A stretch of DNA of 64,000 nucleotides, from contig NZ_CP090004.1 of assembly GCF_021390175.1 (NCBI RefSeq), forward strand, positions 3,463,001 through 3,527,000, in the 5' to 3' direction. The stretch is from Flagellimonas sp. HMM57 (GTDB lineage Bacteria > Bacteroidota > Bacteroidia > Flavobacteriales > Flavobacteriaceae). Positions 19,121 to 27,717 of the stretch are shown piece after piece; the stretch's first letter is position 1; the number at the start of each line of letters is the position of its first letter. Position numbers and translations under genes: made by a program. The notes beneath the pieces are model-generated. The model searched no databases and had not been told where the DNA came from. It was given only the letters and a program-made list of their open reading frames with translations.

Positions 19121-19840
19121 CTAATTCATTAGTTCTTTAATGACTAAATCCGAACCTGAATAGGTATCATTTTTAAGCTCGTGCCAATGCCGTATTCTTG
19201 GAATTTTAATCCCGTCGACTTCGATTATTCCTTCAAAATAAATTCTATCACCTTTTTCGGGCTCGCCCGGGAAAACAATATCCACACCCTTTAAGGTCAT
19301 GTCCGCTTGGGAAATATATACATTCCAGAATTTTGAGATAATGGCATCTTTGAGTTCAATTTCCACTTTGTAGCAACTTTCATTTTTAAAAATACTATTC
19401 GATGTCTGGAGGACATTTCCAATCCTATTTTCCAAGGACATGGGTAATCCATATAGGAGTTTATAGAAGTTTTTGTAACCAATATTTCTTGAAGCATCCA
19501 ATCTATACTTTTTTATGAGCATAGTATCCGTTTCTACTTTTCCATCCAATAGTACAATACTATTTCCATCGCTTTCAATAATATGCTTTGAAATATGGAT
19601 CTCTCTGTTTCTAGTCAGTTCAAATGTATTTTTAGCGTTATTCAATTTTAAAATAGAATACCTGTGCGGATTTGAGATTCTAGGTTCTTGAATATGAAAA
19701 TTTAGAGTAGCTGCCTTCCATTTATCCAAGGAATCGTGAACGGTCATTGCTTTTTCTAGAATTGATCTACCATGAAGTTTAGGTTCTTGTCCATATCCAA
19801 ACGAAAGCGTAAGTAGTAATCCAAAAATCAATAATCGCAT
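19121..19840 (-). CDS. Exported protein, resembles DUF6503 / LolA-fold proteins
   Basis: 239 aa with a signal peptide (LLIFGLLLTLSFGYGQ). The body begins RSILEKAMTVHDSLDKWK and continues as a run of antiparallel beta-strands, the pattern of Bacteroidetes DUF6503 and related LolA/LolB-like half-barrels; the family name is my recollection, not a search result. Probably periplasmic. No partner gene is apparent; the neighbour upstream is 170 bases away. Confidence 0.65.
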   Translation of the reverse strand: MRLLIFGLLLTLSFGYGQEPKLHGRSILEKAMTVHDSLDKWKAATLNFHIQEPRISNPHRYSILKLNNAKNTFELTRNREIHISKHIIESDGNSIVLLDGKVETDTMLIKKYRLDASRNIGYKNFYKLLYGLPMSLENRIGNVLQTSNSIFKNESCYKVEIELKDAIISKFWNVYISQADMTLKGVDIVFPGEPEKGDRIYFEGIIEVDGIKIPRIRHWHELKNDTYSGSDLVIKELMN

Positions 19841-20010
19841 ATAAAATCTATTTTATGATTGTTAAATGTATGTTTTTATAAAGGTCGAAATAAAAACTTA
19901 ACAACTTTTTAATAGTTGATTTTAAAGGACTTATATTCTAGTTAAGTCTTTAGTGAAGTGCTTTTTGTGGTAAATTAGATACCCAAATTAATTTTTATTG
20001 ATATCAGAAT

Positions 20011-20622
20011 TTACTTGATTGTTTTTTGGTCAAGATTTAAATCGGAACGTTCATATCTCACAAATCCGTCTTCCGTTGGCAGCTGTTTTTTTAACAACCA
20101 GTACTTTTTTGCGTCCTTTAAGGTCTTTTCCTGATTGTCTTCCAAAAAATCACGGGTGTATTGGGCATACATATTATTATCGGCTATCTTTCTTTTGAAA
20201 TTGGGGTTGTCTTTTCGCTTTTCAAGTTCTATCCATTTTTTGACTGCCTCTTCCAACGTTTTGCCTTCGTTGGCTTTGACCCAATCCATAAAATCACTAT
20301 GGCATTGAAATTTAGCTCCTATCTGACTTTTCATAAAGTTCCTAAAATTAGGTCCGAAGGAAACATTATCAGTGATTTTTGTGTCCAGTGTAAGTTCAGA
20401 TTTTGCCCAGTGGAATTTAGATGTCGTCTTTTTTCGTTTTGGAAGCGGTTTCACTTTTCCTTTATTATCCAAGGCGAACATGATTCTATCACGTAGCTCA
20501 AACTTTCTACCGACTATAGGCAAGCCTGCACGTTTACAGATTTCTACAAGCTCTTCTTTTAACCAGTACCAATTATTGAATTCGGCTCCAGATTTTATGT
20601 TTTCGAAATCAGGTCGTTTCAT
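20011..20622 (-). CDS. SAP domain and DUF6434 protein
   Basis: 203 aa, basic and soluble. Residues 15-50 form a SAP-like helix-extended-helix (LKEELVEICKRAGLPIVGRK), a DNA/RNA-binding module. The segment about 68-130 (FHWAKSELTLDTKITDNVSF) matches DUF6434. The C-terminus has two repeats of the form YTRDFLEDNQEKTLKDAKK. Likely a nucleic-acid-binding protein of unknown role. It follows sdaA by 86 bases in the same direction. Confidence 0.8.
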   Translation of the reverse strand: MKRPDFENIKSGAEFNNWYWLKEELVEICKRAGLPIVGRKFELRDRIMFALDNKGKVKPLPKRKKTTSKFHWAKSELTLDTKITDNVSFGPNFRNFMKSQIGAKFQCHSDFMDWVKANEGKTLEEAVKKWIELEKRKDNPNFKRKIADNNMYAQYTRDFLEDNQEKTLKDAKKYWLLKKQLPTEDGFVRYERSDLNLDQKTIK

Positions 20623-20708
20623 CTAAAACTCCAATGTTTATTGCAATATAGAATCTTCCATTGAAAGTGTACTTATTAAAAAGCTGGTAATGATAAGGAG
20701 TGCCAATC

Positions 20709-22133
20709 TCAACAATCACTAAGGAACACACCCACGGCAAGCCCTCCCTCGGAAGTTTCCTTATATTTTGAGCTCATATCCTTTGCAGTTTCCCACATGG
20801 TATTGACTACTTTGTCAAATGGCACTTTTGCATCTTTGGGATCAGTTTCTAGCGCAAGTTCAGCGGCATTGATTGCTTTTATAGCACCCATAGAATTACG
20901 TTCAATGCAGGGTACTTGCACTAAACCACCAATAGGATCACAGGTTAAGCCTAGATGATGTTCCATAGCAATCTCTGCAGCTACCAAAACTTGTTCTGGA
21001 GTTCCGCCCAATACCTCGGTCAAAGCTCCTGCGGCCATCGCTGAAGAGACTCCAATTTCTGCCTGACAACCACCCATGGCCGCGGAAATTGTTGCTCCTT
21101 TTTTGAAGATGCTTCCAATTTCACCGGCTACGAGCAAGAATTTCTTAACATGTTCAAAATCGGCACTATGGTTTTCAATCACCATGTAGTACATTAAAAC
21201 GGCCGGAATAACACCCGCACTTCCGTTGGTTGGGGCAGTCACCACACGTCCCAAAGAGGCGTTTACTTCATTTACACTAAGGGCAAAACAACTCACCCAT
21301 TTCAAAATCTGCCTAAACTTGACCTCGGTTTTACGTATGGACTGTAACCATTCTTCCGGATTGGAGTAGGGAACATCCCCTTTTAGTTTTCCGTGCATTT
21401 CAAAAGCACGTCTACGTACATGAAGACCGCCCGGGAGTGTGCCCTCGGTATGGCACCCCAGATACATGCATTCCAACATCGTATTCCAAACTCGCTTCAG
21501 TTCTGAATCAATTTCGCTGGCCGACCTGAGTGAGAGCTCATTTTCAAGAACTACTTCAGAGATAGGTGTACCTTTTTCATGACAGAAACCGAGCAGTTCC
21601 GTACCAGTTTTTATGGGGCACGGAAAAGTTTTGAACACCTCATTTTTTTCTTTGGAAATTGTTCGTTCTTCTTTCACTACAAATCCACCACCAATAGAAT
21701 AGTACGTTTCAAAAGACGAACTTCCATCATTTAAGATTGCCTCAAATTGAAGCGCATTGGCATGAAAGGGTAAAAACTCTTTTTTAAAGACAATATCTTC
21801 TGTAAAACTAAAAGGAATAGTGCGTGTTCCCCCAAAGACAAGTTGCTTTTCAGCCTTTATTTTTTCAATTAATTCCTCTATACTTTCTGTAGGTACCGTT
21901 TCAGGGTCACTGCCCAGTAGTCCCATTATGACGGCAATATCCGTAGCATGTCCTTTGCCTGTCAATGATAGGGAGCCATATAAATAAACTTTCACGCCTA
22001 TTGTCGACTCAAAAACCTCTTGTTCTTTAAGTTCGCTTATCCAGCGCTCAGCTGCCCGCCATGGACCCAAAGTATGGGAGCTAGACGGGCCCACACCGAT
22101 TTTGAGCATATCAAAAACACTGATACATTCCAT
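20709..22133 (-). CDS. sdaA: L-serine ammonia-lyase, iron-sulfur type, single chain
   Basis: 474 aa. Deaminates L-serine to pyruvate with a [4Fe-4S] cluster. The N-terminal beta domain carries GVGPSSSHTLGPW, and the catalytic domain carries the cluster cysteines in GGCQAEIGVSSAM and TCDPIGGLVQVPC, plus APTNGSAGVIPAV. Alpha and beta domains are fused, as in the proteobacterial enzyme. Transcribed away from dnaK; a heptad-repeat tract separates the two starts. Confidence 0.94.
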   Translation of the reverse strand: MECISVFDMLKIGVGPSSSHTLGPWRAAERWISELKEQEVFESTIGVKVYLYGSLSLTGKGHATDIAVIMGLLGSDPETVPTESIEELIEKIKAEKQLVFGGTRTIPFSFTEDIVFKKEFLPFHANALQFEAILNDGSSSFETYYSIGGGFVVKEERTISKEKNEVFKTFPCPIKTGTELLGFCHEKGTPISEVVLENELSLRSASEIDSELKRVWNTMLECMYLGCHTEGTLPGGLHVRRRAFEMHGKLKGDVPYSNPEEWLQSIRKTEVKFRQILKWVSCFALSVNEVNASLGRVVTAPTNGSAGVIPAVLMYYMVIENHSADFEHVKKFLLVAGEIGSIFKKGATISAAMGGCQAEIGVSSAMAAGALTEVLGGTPEQVLVAAEIAMEHHLGLTCDPIGGLVQVPCIERNSMGAIKAINAAELALETDPKDAKVPFDKVVNTMWETAKDMSSKYKETSEGGLAVGVFLSDC

Positions 22134-22180
22134 TGATTAGATTTCTTTCAAATATAATGCGAGGAGAAATATAAACCACG

Positions 22181-22327
22181 AAATAGTAAGTTAGAAAAAT
22201 GAAATGTGAAGTTAGAGGGACGAAATGGGAAGTATGGAGTTAGTAGTAGATGGATTTGAAGTTTCAAAGTTTAGGGTTCAGAGTTATGAGTTAAGTTTCT
22301 AACCTCTGACCTCAAAACTGTCACCTT
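22181..22327. repeat. Heptad-periodic intergenic tract, 21 units
   Basis: Twenty-one consecutive 7-mers stay in phase between sdaA and dnaK. AAGTTAG recurs at 22188 and 22209 and AAAT-starting units at 22181, 22202 and 22223, so part of the tract has a 21-bp super-period. Later units follow the form nnnAGTT (CAAAGTT, TAGGGTT, CAGAGTT, ATGAGTT), then TAACCTC, TGACCTC. The tract pushes the dnaK promoter region to the last 80 bases before its ATG. Confidence 0.6.
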
Positions 22328-22409
22328 GTCATATTCTTTGGCATGGCATGATCATTGACATTTGTTGTGTGAGAAAAAATAATTTACAACAGATATAACT
22401 TTAGATACA

Positions 22410-24329
22410 ATGAGCAAAATAATAGGTATAGACTTGGGTACGACCAACTCCTGCGTTTCCGTTATGGAAGGTAACGAACCCGTCGTAATTCCAAATGCGG
22501 AGGGCAAAAGGACTACTCCTTCTGTTATTGCATTTGTAGAAGGCGGTGAGATTAAAGTTGGTGACCCTGCAAAAAGACAGGCAGTCACAAATCCGCATAA
22601 AACTATTTACTCCATTAAGAGATTTATGGGGAACAAGTTTTCAGAATCTTCAAAAGAGGCCAATAGGGTTCCTTATAAAGTAGTGAAGGGCGATAATGAT
22701 ACGCCACGTGTGGATATAGATGGACGTTTGTACACTCCCCAAGAATTATCTGCCATGATTCTTCAAAAAATGAAGAAAACAGCAGAGGATTACTTAGGGC
22801 AAGATGTTACTAGAGCGGTAGTTACCGTACCTGCATATTTTAACGATTCACAAAGACAAGCCACTAAAGAAGCTGGTGAGATAGCTGGATTGACCGTAGA
22901 ACGAATCATTAACGAGCCTACTGCTGCATCTTTGGCGTATGGTTTGGATAAGAAAGATACAGACCAAAAAATAGTGGTTTTTGATTTTGGTGGCGGTACG
23001 CATGATGTTTCCATCCTGGAATTAGGTGATGGTGTTTTTGAAGTATTGGCAACAGACGGTGATACACACTTGGGAGGTGATGACGTTGACCAAAAAATCA
23101 TCGATTGGTTGGCAGAAGAGTTCAAGAAGGACGAAAATATGGATTTGCGTGAAGATGCTATGGCATTGCAGCGTTTGCGTGAGGCTGCCGAAAAAGCAAA
23201 GATTGAATTATCTTCTTCTGCGCAGACTGAAATCAATTTACCATATGTAACAGCAACTGCTTCTGGACCCAAGCACTTGGTAAGAACTTTGTCAAAAGCC
23301 AAGTTTGAACAACTAATAGATGATTTGGTAAAAAGAACGATAGCTCCTTGTGAAACTGCTTTAAAATCTGCTGGACTATCCAAGAGCGATATTGATGAAA
23401 TTATCCTTGTTGGTGGTTCTACAAGAATTCCTGCGGTTCAAGAAGCTGTTGAAAAATTCTTTGGCAAAAAACCTTCAAAAGGTGTGAATCCTGATGAAGT
23501 AGTTGCCGTAGGGGCAGCAATACAGGGGGGTGTTTTGACCGGGGATGTAAAAGATGTCTTGTTATTGGACGTTACCCCACTTTCTTTGGGAATCGAGACA
23601 ATGGGTAGTGTTTTTACCAAATTGATTGAATCGAATACCACAATCCCAACAAAGAAATCACAGGTATTCTCTACTGCTGCCGACAATCAACCTTCTGTTG
23701 AAATTCATGTGTTGCAAGGAGAGCGACCAATGGCTGCTGATAATAAGACAATAGGTAGATTCCATTTAGATGGTATTCCACCAGCACCGAGGGGAACACC
23801 TCAAATTGAGGTTACTTTTGATATTGATGCCAATGGTATCATTAAAGTATCGGCCACAGATAAAGCGACAAATAAAACGCAGGATATCCGTATTGAAGCT
23901 TCTTCTGGATTGACCGAAGAAGAAATCCAAAAAATGAAAGCTGATGCTGAAGCGAATGCCGAAGCAGATAAAAAGGTGAAGGAAACTGCGGATAAGTTGA
24001 ATGAGGCTGACGGTATGATTTTCCAAACCGAAAAGCAGCTAAAGGAATTTGGCGATAAATTGTCCGATGATAAGAAAAAGCCAATCGAAGATGCTTTGGA
24101 GGAATTGAAGAAGGCTTATGAAACCAAAGACCTAGCGCTGATCGAACCTGCTTTGGAGAAAATCAATGAAGCTTGGAAAGTTGCTTCTGAAGAAATGTAC
24201 AAAGCCCAGGCAGAAGCGGCGCAAGCTGGGGATGCACCAACAGGAGACCCTACCGCCAATGGTTCAGCAAGTGATAGTGCTTCCGAAGGTGACAATGTTG
24301 AAGACGTAGATTTCGAAGAAGTCAAGTAA
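22410..24329 (+). CDS. dnaK: Chaperone protein DnaK (Hsp70)
   Basis: 639 aa, full length. The ATPase domain begins [16 protein letters not shown] and includes [18 protein letters not shown] and [13 protein letters not shown]; the substrate domain begins [13 protein letters not shown]; the lid is helical with a low-complexity acidic tail ending EDVDFEEVK. Works with DnaJ and GrpE (not here). No CIRCE-like inverted repeat is visible upstream. A strong terminator follows. Confidence 0.98.
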   Translation: MSKIIGIDLGTTNSCVSVMEGNEPVVIPNAEGKRTTPSVIAFVEGGEIKVGDPAKRQAVTNPHKTIYSIKRFMGNKFSESSKEANRVPYKVVKGDNDTPRVDIDGRLYTPQELSAMILQKMKKTAEDYLGQDVTRAVVTVPAYFNDSQRQATKEAGEIAGLTVERIINEPTAASLAYGLDKKDTDQKIVVFDFGGGTHDVSILELGDGVFEVLATDGDTHLGGDDVDQKIIDWLAEEFKKDENMDLREDAMALQRLREAAEKAKIELSSSAQTEINLPYVTATASGPKHLVRTLSKAKFEQLIDDLVKRTIAPCETALKSAGLSKSDIDEIILVGGSTRIPAVQEAVEKFFGKKPSKGVNPDEVVAVGAAIQGGVLTGDVKDVLLLDVTPLSLGIETMGSVFTKLIESNTTIPTKKSQVFSTAADNQPSVEIHVLQGERPMAADNKTIGRFHLDGIPPAPRGTPQIEVTFDIDANGIIKVSATDKATNKTQDIRIEASSGLTEEEIQKMKADAEANAEADKKVKETADKLNEADGMIFQTEKQLKEFGDKLSDDKKKPIEDALEELKKAYETKDLALIEPALEKINEAWKVASEEMYKAQAEAAQAGDAPTGDPTANGSASDSASEGDNVEDVDFEEVK

Positions 24330-24353
24330 TAGACATTTTACAGGTATATAAAA

Positions 24354-24376
24354 ACCCGCCATTGGCGGGTTTTTTT
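24354..24376 (+). terminator. Intrinsic terminator after dnaK
   Basis: ACCCGCC (24354-24360) and GGCGGGT (24364-24370) form a GC-rich stem with a 3-base loop, followed by seven T. Confidence 0.9.
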
Positions 24377-24398
24377 GTAAATAAGATTCATCTAAAAT

Positions 24399-25043
24399 TT
24401 ATGCTGCATTCAATTGACGCACCTCCAACTCTTGAAGTTTCTTTAAGGCTTCTGCTTTTGAATTCACGTTGAGTTTCACATAAATATTTTGAATATGGAA
24501 GTTCACTGCACTTGGTGTTACAAAAAGCCTATCTGCAATCATCTTGTAGGTATATCCCTGAGTGAGAAGACCAATAATCTGATTTTCCTTTTTTGAGAAC
24601 CTTTCAAAAGTCTTGATCTGGAACGAATGGATGATTTTCTTGACTACATCATGTTCTAAGGCCACCCCATGTTGGTGTAGCTCCTCTATCGCATTAAAAA
24701 ATCGGTTTTTGGTCAAGGGTTTGGTCAAAAAACCGTCCGCTCCTTTTTTAAAGGCTTCTTTTATAACTTCAAAATCATTGGTCTGGCTCGTCATTAAGAC
24801 TTTGGGAGCTTTGTTCAGTTTAGTGAAATACGGAATTCCATCAATTCCGGATATACCATTAAGATTAACTTCAGAAACGACAATATCCGTTTCATTTCTT
24901 CTTGAGTGGGATAAAAATTTGTTTACGGATTCATGTATTTCCACTAATTCATAAAGTGATTCGTCGCTAAAATAAAATCGGTAGAGCGGGTGCAATTTTT
25001 CATCATCGTCAATAATCGTAATTTTTAAGGTGTTAGCTTTCAT
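24399..25043 (-). CDS. LuxR-type response regulator with Glu at the phospho-acceptor site
   Basis: 214 aa from ATG 25043. An ATG at 25079 is also in frame, but the shared leader element 3 bases upstream of 25043 favours the shorter form. The receiver domain has the acidic cluster IIDDDEK, the conserved Thr in VLMTSQ and Lys in GFLTKP, but the position of the phosphorylated Asp reads Glu (DIVVSEVNLNG), which may mimic the phosphorylated state. The C-terminal LuxR helix-turn-helix is SKKENQIIGLLTQGYTYKMI and onward to VYVKLN-like recognition helix. No sensor kinase is adjacent. Converges on dnaK. Confidence 0.88.
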   Translation of the reverse strand: MKANTLKITIIDDDEKLHPLYRFYFSDESLYELVEIHESVNKFLSHSRRNETDIVVSEVNLNGISGIDGIPYFTKLNKAPKVLMTSQTNDFEVIKEAFKKGADGFLTKPLTKNRFFNAIEELHQHGVALEHDVVKKIIHSFQIKTFERFSKKENQIIGLLTQGYTYKMIADRLFVTPSAVNFHIQNIYVKLNVNSKAEALKKLQELEVRQLNAA

Positions 25044-25046
25044 GTG

Positions 25047-25058
25047 TGTTAGATTTGG
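25047..25058 (-). promoter_or_regulatory. Leader element CCAAATCTAACA, 3 bases before the regulator ATG
   Basis: The same 12-mer occurs 3 bases before the ATG of the PD40 gene (26578-26589), and a close relative (CCAAATCTTAAA) lies 2 bases before a micro-ORF at 25336. Identical placement relative to the start codon suggests a 5'-UTR element acting in translation or at the transcription start. Confidence 0.5.
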
Positions 25059-25270
25059 GTTATCTGATTTTGTCTTCATTTTACCTTAAATTTTGGCAAA
25101 ACGCATACCGTCTAACATCTCCGCTCAAAAGAAGATAGAGGAAAAGCCATTGTGTTTAAAACTAAAATTTTGAAAACAACAATATGCTTCGCCAATACGC
25201 TTAGCGGACATGCTGATGAATAATCCTTTTATGGATTACATCAATAAAAATTTAGAAAAGGTGTGAAGTA

Positions 25271-25336
25271 CTAGAAAGGAGTCCTAGTTTGGGTAGGGGG
25301 ACTCGATGTTGTACGTGTAATTGTTACTTTTTTCAT
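25271..25336 (-). CDS. Possible 21-residue peptide, unknown
   Basis: ATG at 25336, TAG at 25271-25273; the product is MKKVTITRTTSSPPTQTRTP plus a final Phe, basic and Thr-rich with no hydrophobic segment. The leader CCAAATCTTAAA is 2 bases before the ATG and resembles the element preceding the two neighbouring genes, which is the main reason to take such a short frame seriously. It sits between the response regulator and the PD40 gene. It may be a leader peptide or chance. Confidence 0.35.
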   Translation of the reverse strand: MKKVTITRTTSSPPTQTRTPF

Positions 25337-25520
25337 AGTTTAAGATTTGGAATCTTGTATTATTTCAGAAATTAAATTAGGCTATTTTTTGCTTTGGAAA
25401 AACTTTTTGTGGCTTTTTTCGTTCAAATGCACTCTCTGGTTTTTGCCAAAATGAATAGCTTATGGACAAAGTAAGTACCATAAAACCCTAGCAACATACA
25501 CGTTAGGATAGTATAAAACA

Positions 25521-25553
25521 AAATAGGATGCCCTTTTAGAGCATCCTATTTTT
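25521..25553. terminator. Bidirectional terminator-like hairpin
   Basis: AATAGGATGC and GCATCCTATT form a perfect 10-bp stem with a 9-base loop, T-run on the right and A-run on the left, so it can terminate from either side. For minus-strand transcription it would end the PD40 gene transcript. Confidence 0.75.
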
Positions 25554-25556
25554 GTA

Positions 25557-25695
25557 AAATCGGTCCGAGTGAAATAATACAACCCGCTTCTATGATAAAG
25601 TGCAGTTTCCCCCTGTATCTTTTATCATATGTCAACAATATTTAGTGTCTCGTCAATAGACAAAATCAGATTAACCCTCAGGTGTGGACCGATTT
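25557..25695. ncRNA. Candidate structured RNA closed by a 10-bp helix
   Basis: AAATCGGTCC (25557-25566) and GGACCGATTT (25686-25695) are perfectly complementary. Between them TATGATAAA pairs with TTTATCATA, extended by TGCAG with CTGTA around a pyrimidine loop, and TGTCT pairs with AGACA. The result is a closed multi-branch fold. On the plus strand a TATTTTTG box (25547-25554) lies just before it; on the minus strand it is the 3' UTR of the PD40 gene. Strand, family and function are unknown. Confidence 0.4.
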
Positions 25696-25713
25696 ATTCT
25701 TTGAGTTTATTTT

Positions 25714-26574
25714 TTATTCATCAAAAGAAGTGCTCGTATACTCGTTCGAAGTTTCGGTATTCAATACTGCTTTAAGATTATCGTCACTATATGCTACCAT
25801 GGTATCGTCCATAGGCTTTCTTCTATAGGAAATTGTTACTTGCGCAATAGTATGGTTTTGTCCTCTATTGGAAATCACATAGCTTTCTCCCTTTTTGGTG
25901 TTAAGCTGTATGGCGTAATCATCTCTACTACTGTTAATGTGACTACCTAGGTTTACAGAGGTGGTAAGACTGTTATAAGATACTTGTGTGGCATAAAGGT
26001 CAAGACCTCCAAATCCATCACGTCCTTCTGATGCAAAGAACAGCAGTGTGCCATTATGCAGATTAGGATACAGCTCATCTTCCTTTGTGTTCACTTTGGG
26101 GCCAAGGTTTTTGGATACGCCCAGGCTTCCATCAGCTTTAATATCGGCAACGTAGATATCATATTTTCCATAGCTTCCTCTCATGTTAGAGGCAAAGAAA
26201 AGACGTTTGCCATCTTCTGAGACGGTAGGGTGTTTTGCAGAAGCGTACTTAGGACACACCTTTAATTTGGTAATATTGCTCCATTCGCCGTTGATTTTTT
26301 CAGCGCGATAAACCTCATGTATCATTTCCTTTTTGGAAAATACGCCATACAATGGTTTTTGTTCGCTAGATTGACTAAAATATGCCGTTTTACCATCTTT
26401 GGTTACCGACATGGAAGGAACATACCCTTCAAGTGTGGATAAATGTCCACTAGGGTTATTGCTCTCAAGAGCTTCTTTACTTTTCTTAGCTTTTGTCGCA
26501 TTCTGTGCTTCAACTTGGTTCGTAAAGAACAAACCGATAATTGGAATTAAGATGTAGATTACTGAACGTGTCAT
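25714..26574 (-). CDS. Exported PD40 (WD40-like) propeller protein
   Basis: 286 aa with a signal peptide (IYILIPIIGLFFTNQVEAQ). PD40-type beta-propeller repeats follow, such as VSEDGKRLFFASN, GKYDIYVADI and LLFFASEGRDGFGGLDLY. This is the propeller found in front of OmpA domains in many Bacteroidetes outer-membrane proteins, but no OmpA domain is present. Likely periplasmic or surface-exposed. Shares its leader element with the response regulator, which could link their control. Confidence 0.82.
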   Translation of the reverse strand: MTRSVIYILIPIIGLFFTNQVEAQNATKAKKSKEALESNNPSGHLSTLEGYVPSMSVTKDGKTAYFSQSSEQKPLYGVFSKKEMIHEVYRAEKINGEWSNITKLKVCPKYASAKHPTVSEDGKRLFFASNMRGSYGKYDIYVADIKADGSLGVSKNLGPKVNTKEDELYPNLHNGTLLFFASEGRDGFGGLDLYATQVSYNSLTTSVNLGSHINSSRDDYAIQLNTKKGESYVISNRGQNHTIAQVTISYRRKPMDDTMVAYSDDNLKAVLNTETSNEYTSTSFDE

Positions 26575-26971
26575 AAATGTTAGATTTGGGGGTTAATACA
26601 TGACAAATTTGCTAAAAGAATTTTGACGATTACTTATGAATTTTTCATAGGTTTTGAGTTTTAACGATAAAAAAATGCATTTCATCGAATATTTTTTATC
26701 TATTTAACAAATTAAAAGTCATTAAATTGCCAGTGAACGACATTTTGTGTGTTTTGACCGATATTTTCAGAATATATAGAAATAGGGTATAAACCAGATA
26801 ATAAAGTACTTATCCTATTGTTTGTTTCCATTACGCTTTCAACTTATGTGTATTTTACAATTTGAAATAAGAATAGTTTTCTAACTAGCTTGAATAGCTA
26901 TGGCGAAGGATGGCAATTGGTTTAATAAAAGTATTTTAATACTTGGTAGAGTATGGGATATACCTCTGTTT
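26575..26971. other. 397-base intergenic region
   Basis: AT-rich. A 9-bp imperfect stem AATAGGGTA (26781-26789) with TATCCTATT (26811-26819) and a small palindrome AAGTATT/AATACTT (26929-26944), which may be a weak terminator for the RluF-type gene, are the only structures seen. No credible small gene. Confidence 0.4.
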
Positions 26972-27697
26972 TTATTGGTCATGGGTTTTTGAAGAGGTTG
27001 CGACCAGTTTATTTATTTCTTTGAGTTCATTACTGGTCAAGTGTCGCCATTTGCCAATGGGCATGTCCAAATGGACGTTCATGATGCGCACTCGCTTTAA
27101 CTTCTTTACCCTGTAATCCAAGTATTCACACATCCTACGAATCTGTCTATTCAAACCTTGGGTCAATATAATTTTGAATTGAAGTGGACCCAGTTGTTCC
27201 ACTTCACATTTTCGGGTTACCGTACCTAAAATGGGTACGCCATTTCGCATTCTCTTTAAAAAATCATTGGTAATTGGTTTGTTTACTGTAACCACATATT
27301 CCTTTTCATGATGATTTCTGGCCCTAAGGATTTTATTGACGATATCTCCATCATTGGTCATGAAAATAAGTCCCTCGCTAGGTTTATCAAGCCTTCCTAT
27401 GGGGAAAATCCGTTTTGGATAATTAATAAAGTCGATAATATTGTCTTTCTCAACCCTAGTATCCGTTGTACAAACAATTCCTATGGGTTTGTTGAACGCT
27501 AAATAAACAGGTTTCTCTTTAGGTTCGGAAATTAGTTCTCCATCAACACGTACCTCATCCGTAGGCTTTATCTTGGTGCCCATTTCGGGTATTTTGCCAT
27601 TAATGGTAATCCTTCCTTGGTCTATCAATTTATCCGCGGCACGTCTAGAGCAGTAGCCAACTTCGCTTAGGTATTTATTGATTCGGGTTTCTTTCAT
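26972..27697 (-). CDS. RluF-type 23S rRNA pseudouridine synthase
   Basis: 241 aa. An N-terminal S4 RNA-binding domain (residues 1-55, [20 protein letters not shown]) is joined to an RsuA/RluB/E/F catalytic domain with [10 protein letters not shown] (nucleophile Asp104) and [18 protein letters not shown]. The [12 protein letters not shown] and QIRRMCEYL details are most like RluF. Lies 20 bases downstream of the metallo-beta-lactamase gene in the same direction, so they may share a transcript. Confidence 0.88.
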   Translation of the reverse strand: MKETRINKYLSEVGYCSRRAADKLIDQGRITINGKIPEMGTKIKPTDEVRVDGELISEPKEKPVYLAFNKPIGIVCTTDTRVEKDNIIDFINYPKRIFPIGRLDKPSEGLIFMTNDGDIVNKILRARNHHEKEYVVTVNKPITNDFLKRMRNGVPILGTVTRKCEVEQLGPLQFKIILTQGLNRQIRRMCEYLDYRVKKLKRVRIMNVHLDMPIGKWRHLTSNELKEINKLVATSSKTHDQ

Positions 27698-27717
27698 GTA
27701 TGGTTACGTCCAAAAAG

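Larger units (their letters stand above)
25080..25713. other. 634-base region without a long gene
   Basis: It holds the 21-codon frame at 25271-25336, a strong two-sided terminator hairpin at 25521-25553, and a 10-bp inverted repeat enclosing a foldable 139-base segment at 25557-25695. The remainder (25340-25500) is AT-rich with no hairpin or promoter I trust. Confidence 0.5.

Noticed and set aside
22330..22409. CIRCE-type heat-shock operator before dnaK
   Set aside because: No 9-bp inverted repeat of the CIRCE form is present.
22790..23383. 197-codon frame antisense to dnaK
   Set aside because: Ser/Ala-rich shadow of dnaK codons; dnaK is certain.
25686..25695. Transposon end or attachment site formed by the 10-bp inverted repeat at 25557/25686
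   Set aside because: Only 139 bases apart, no target duplication, no transposase; internal pairing fits an RNA fold better.
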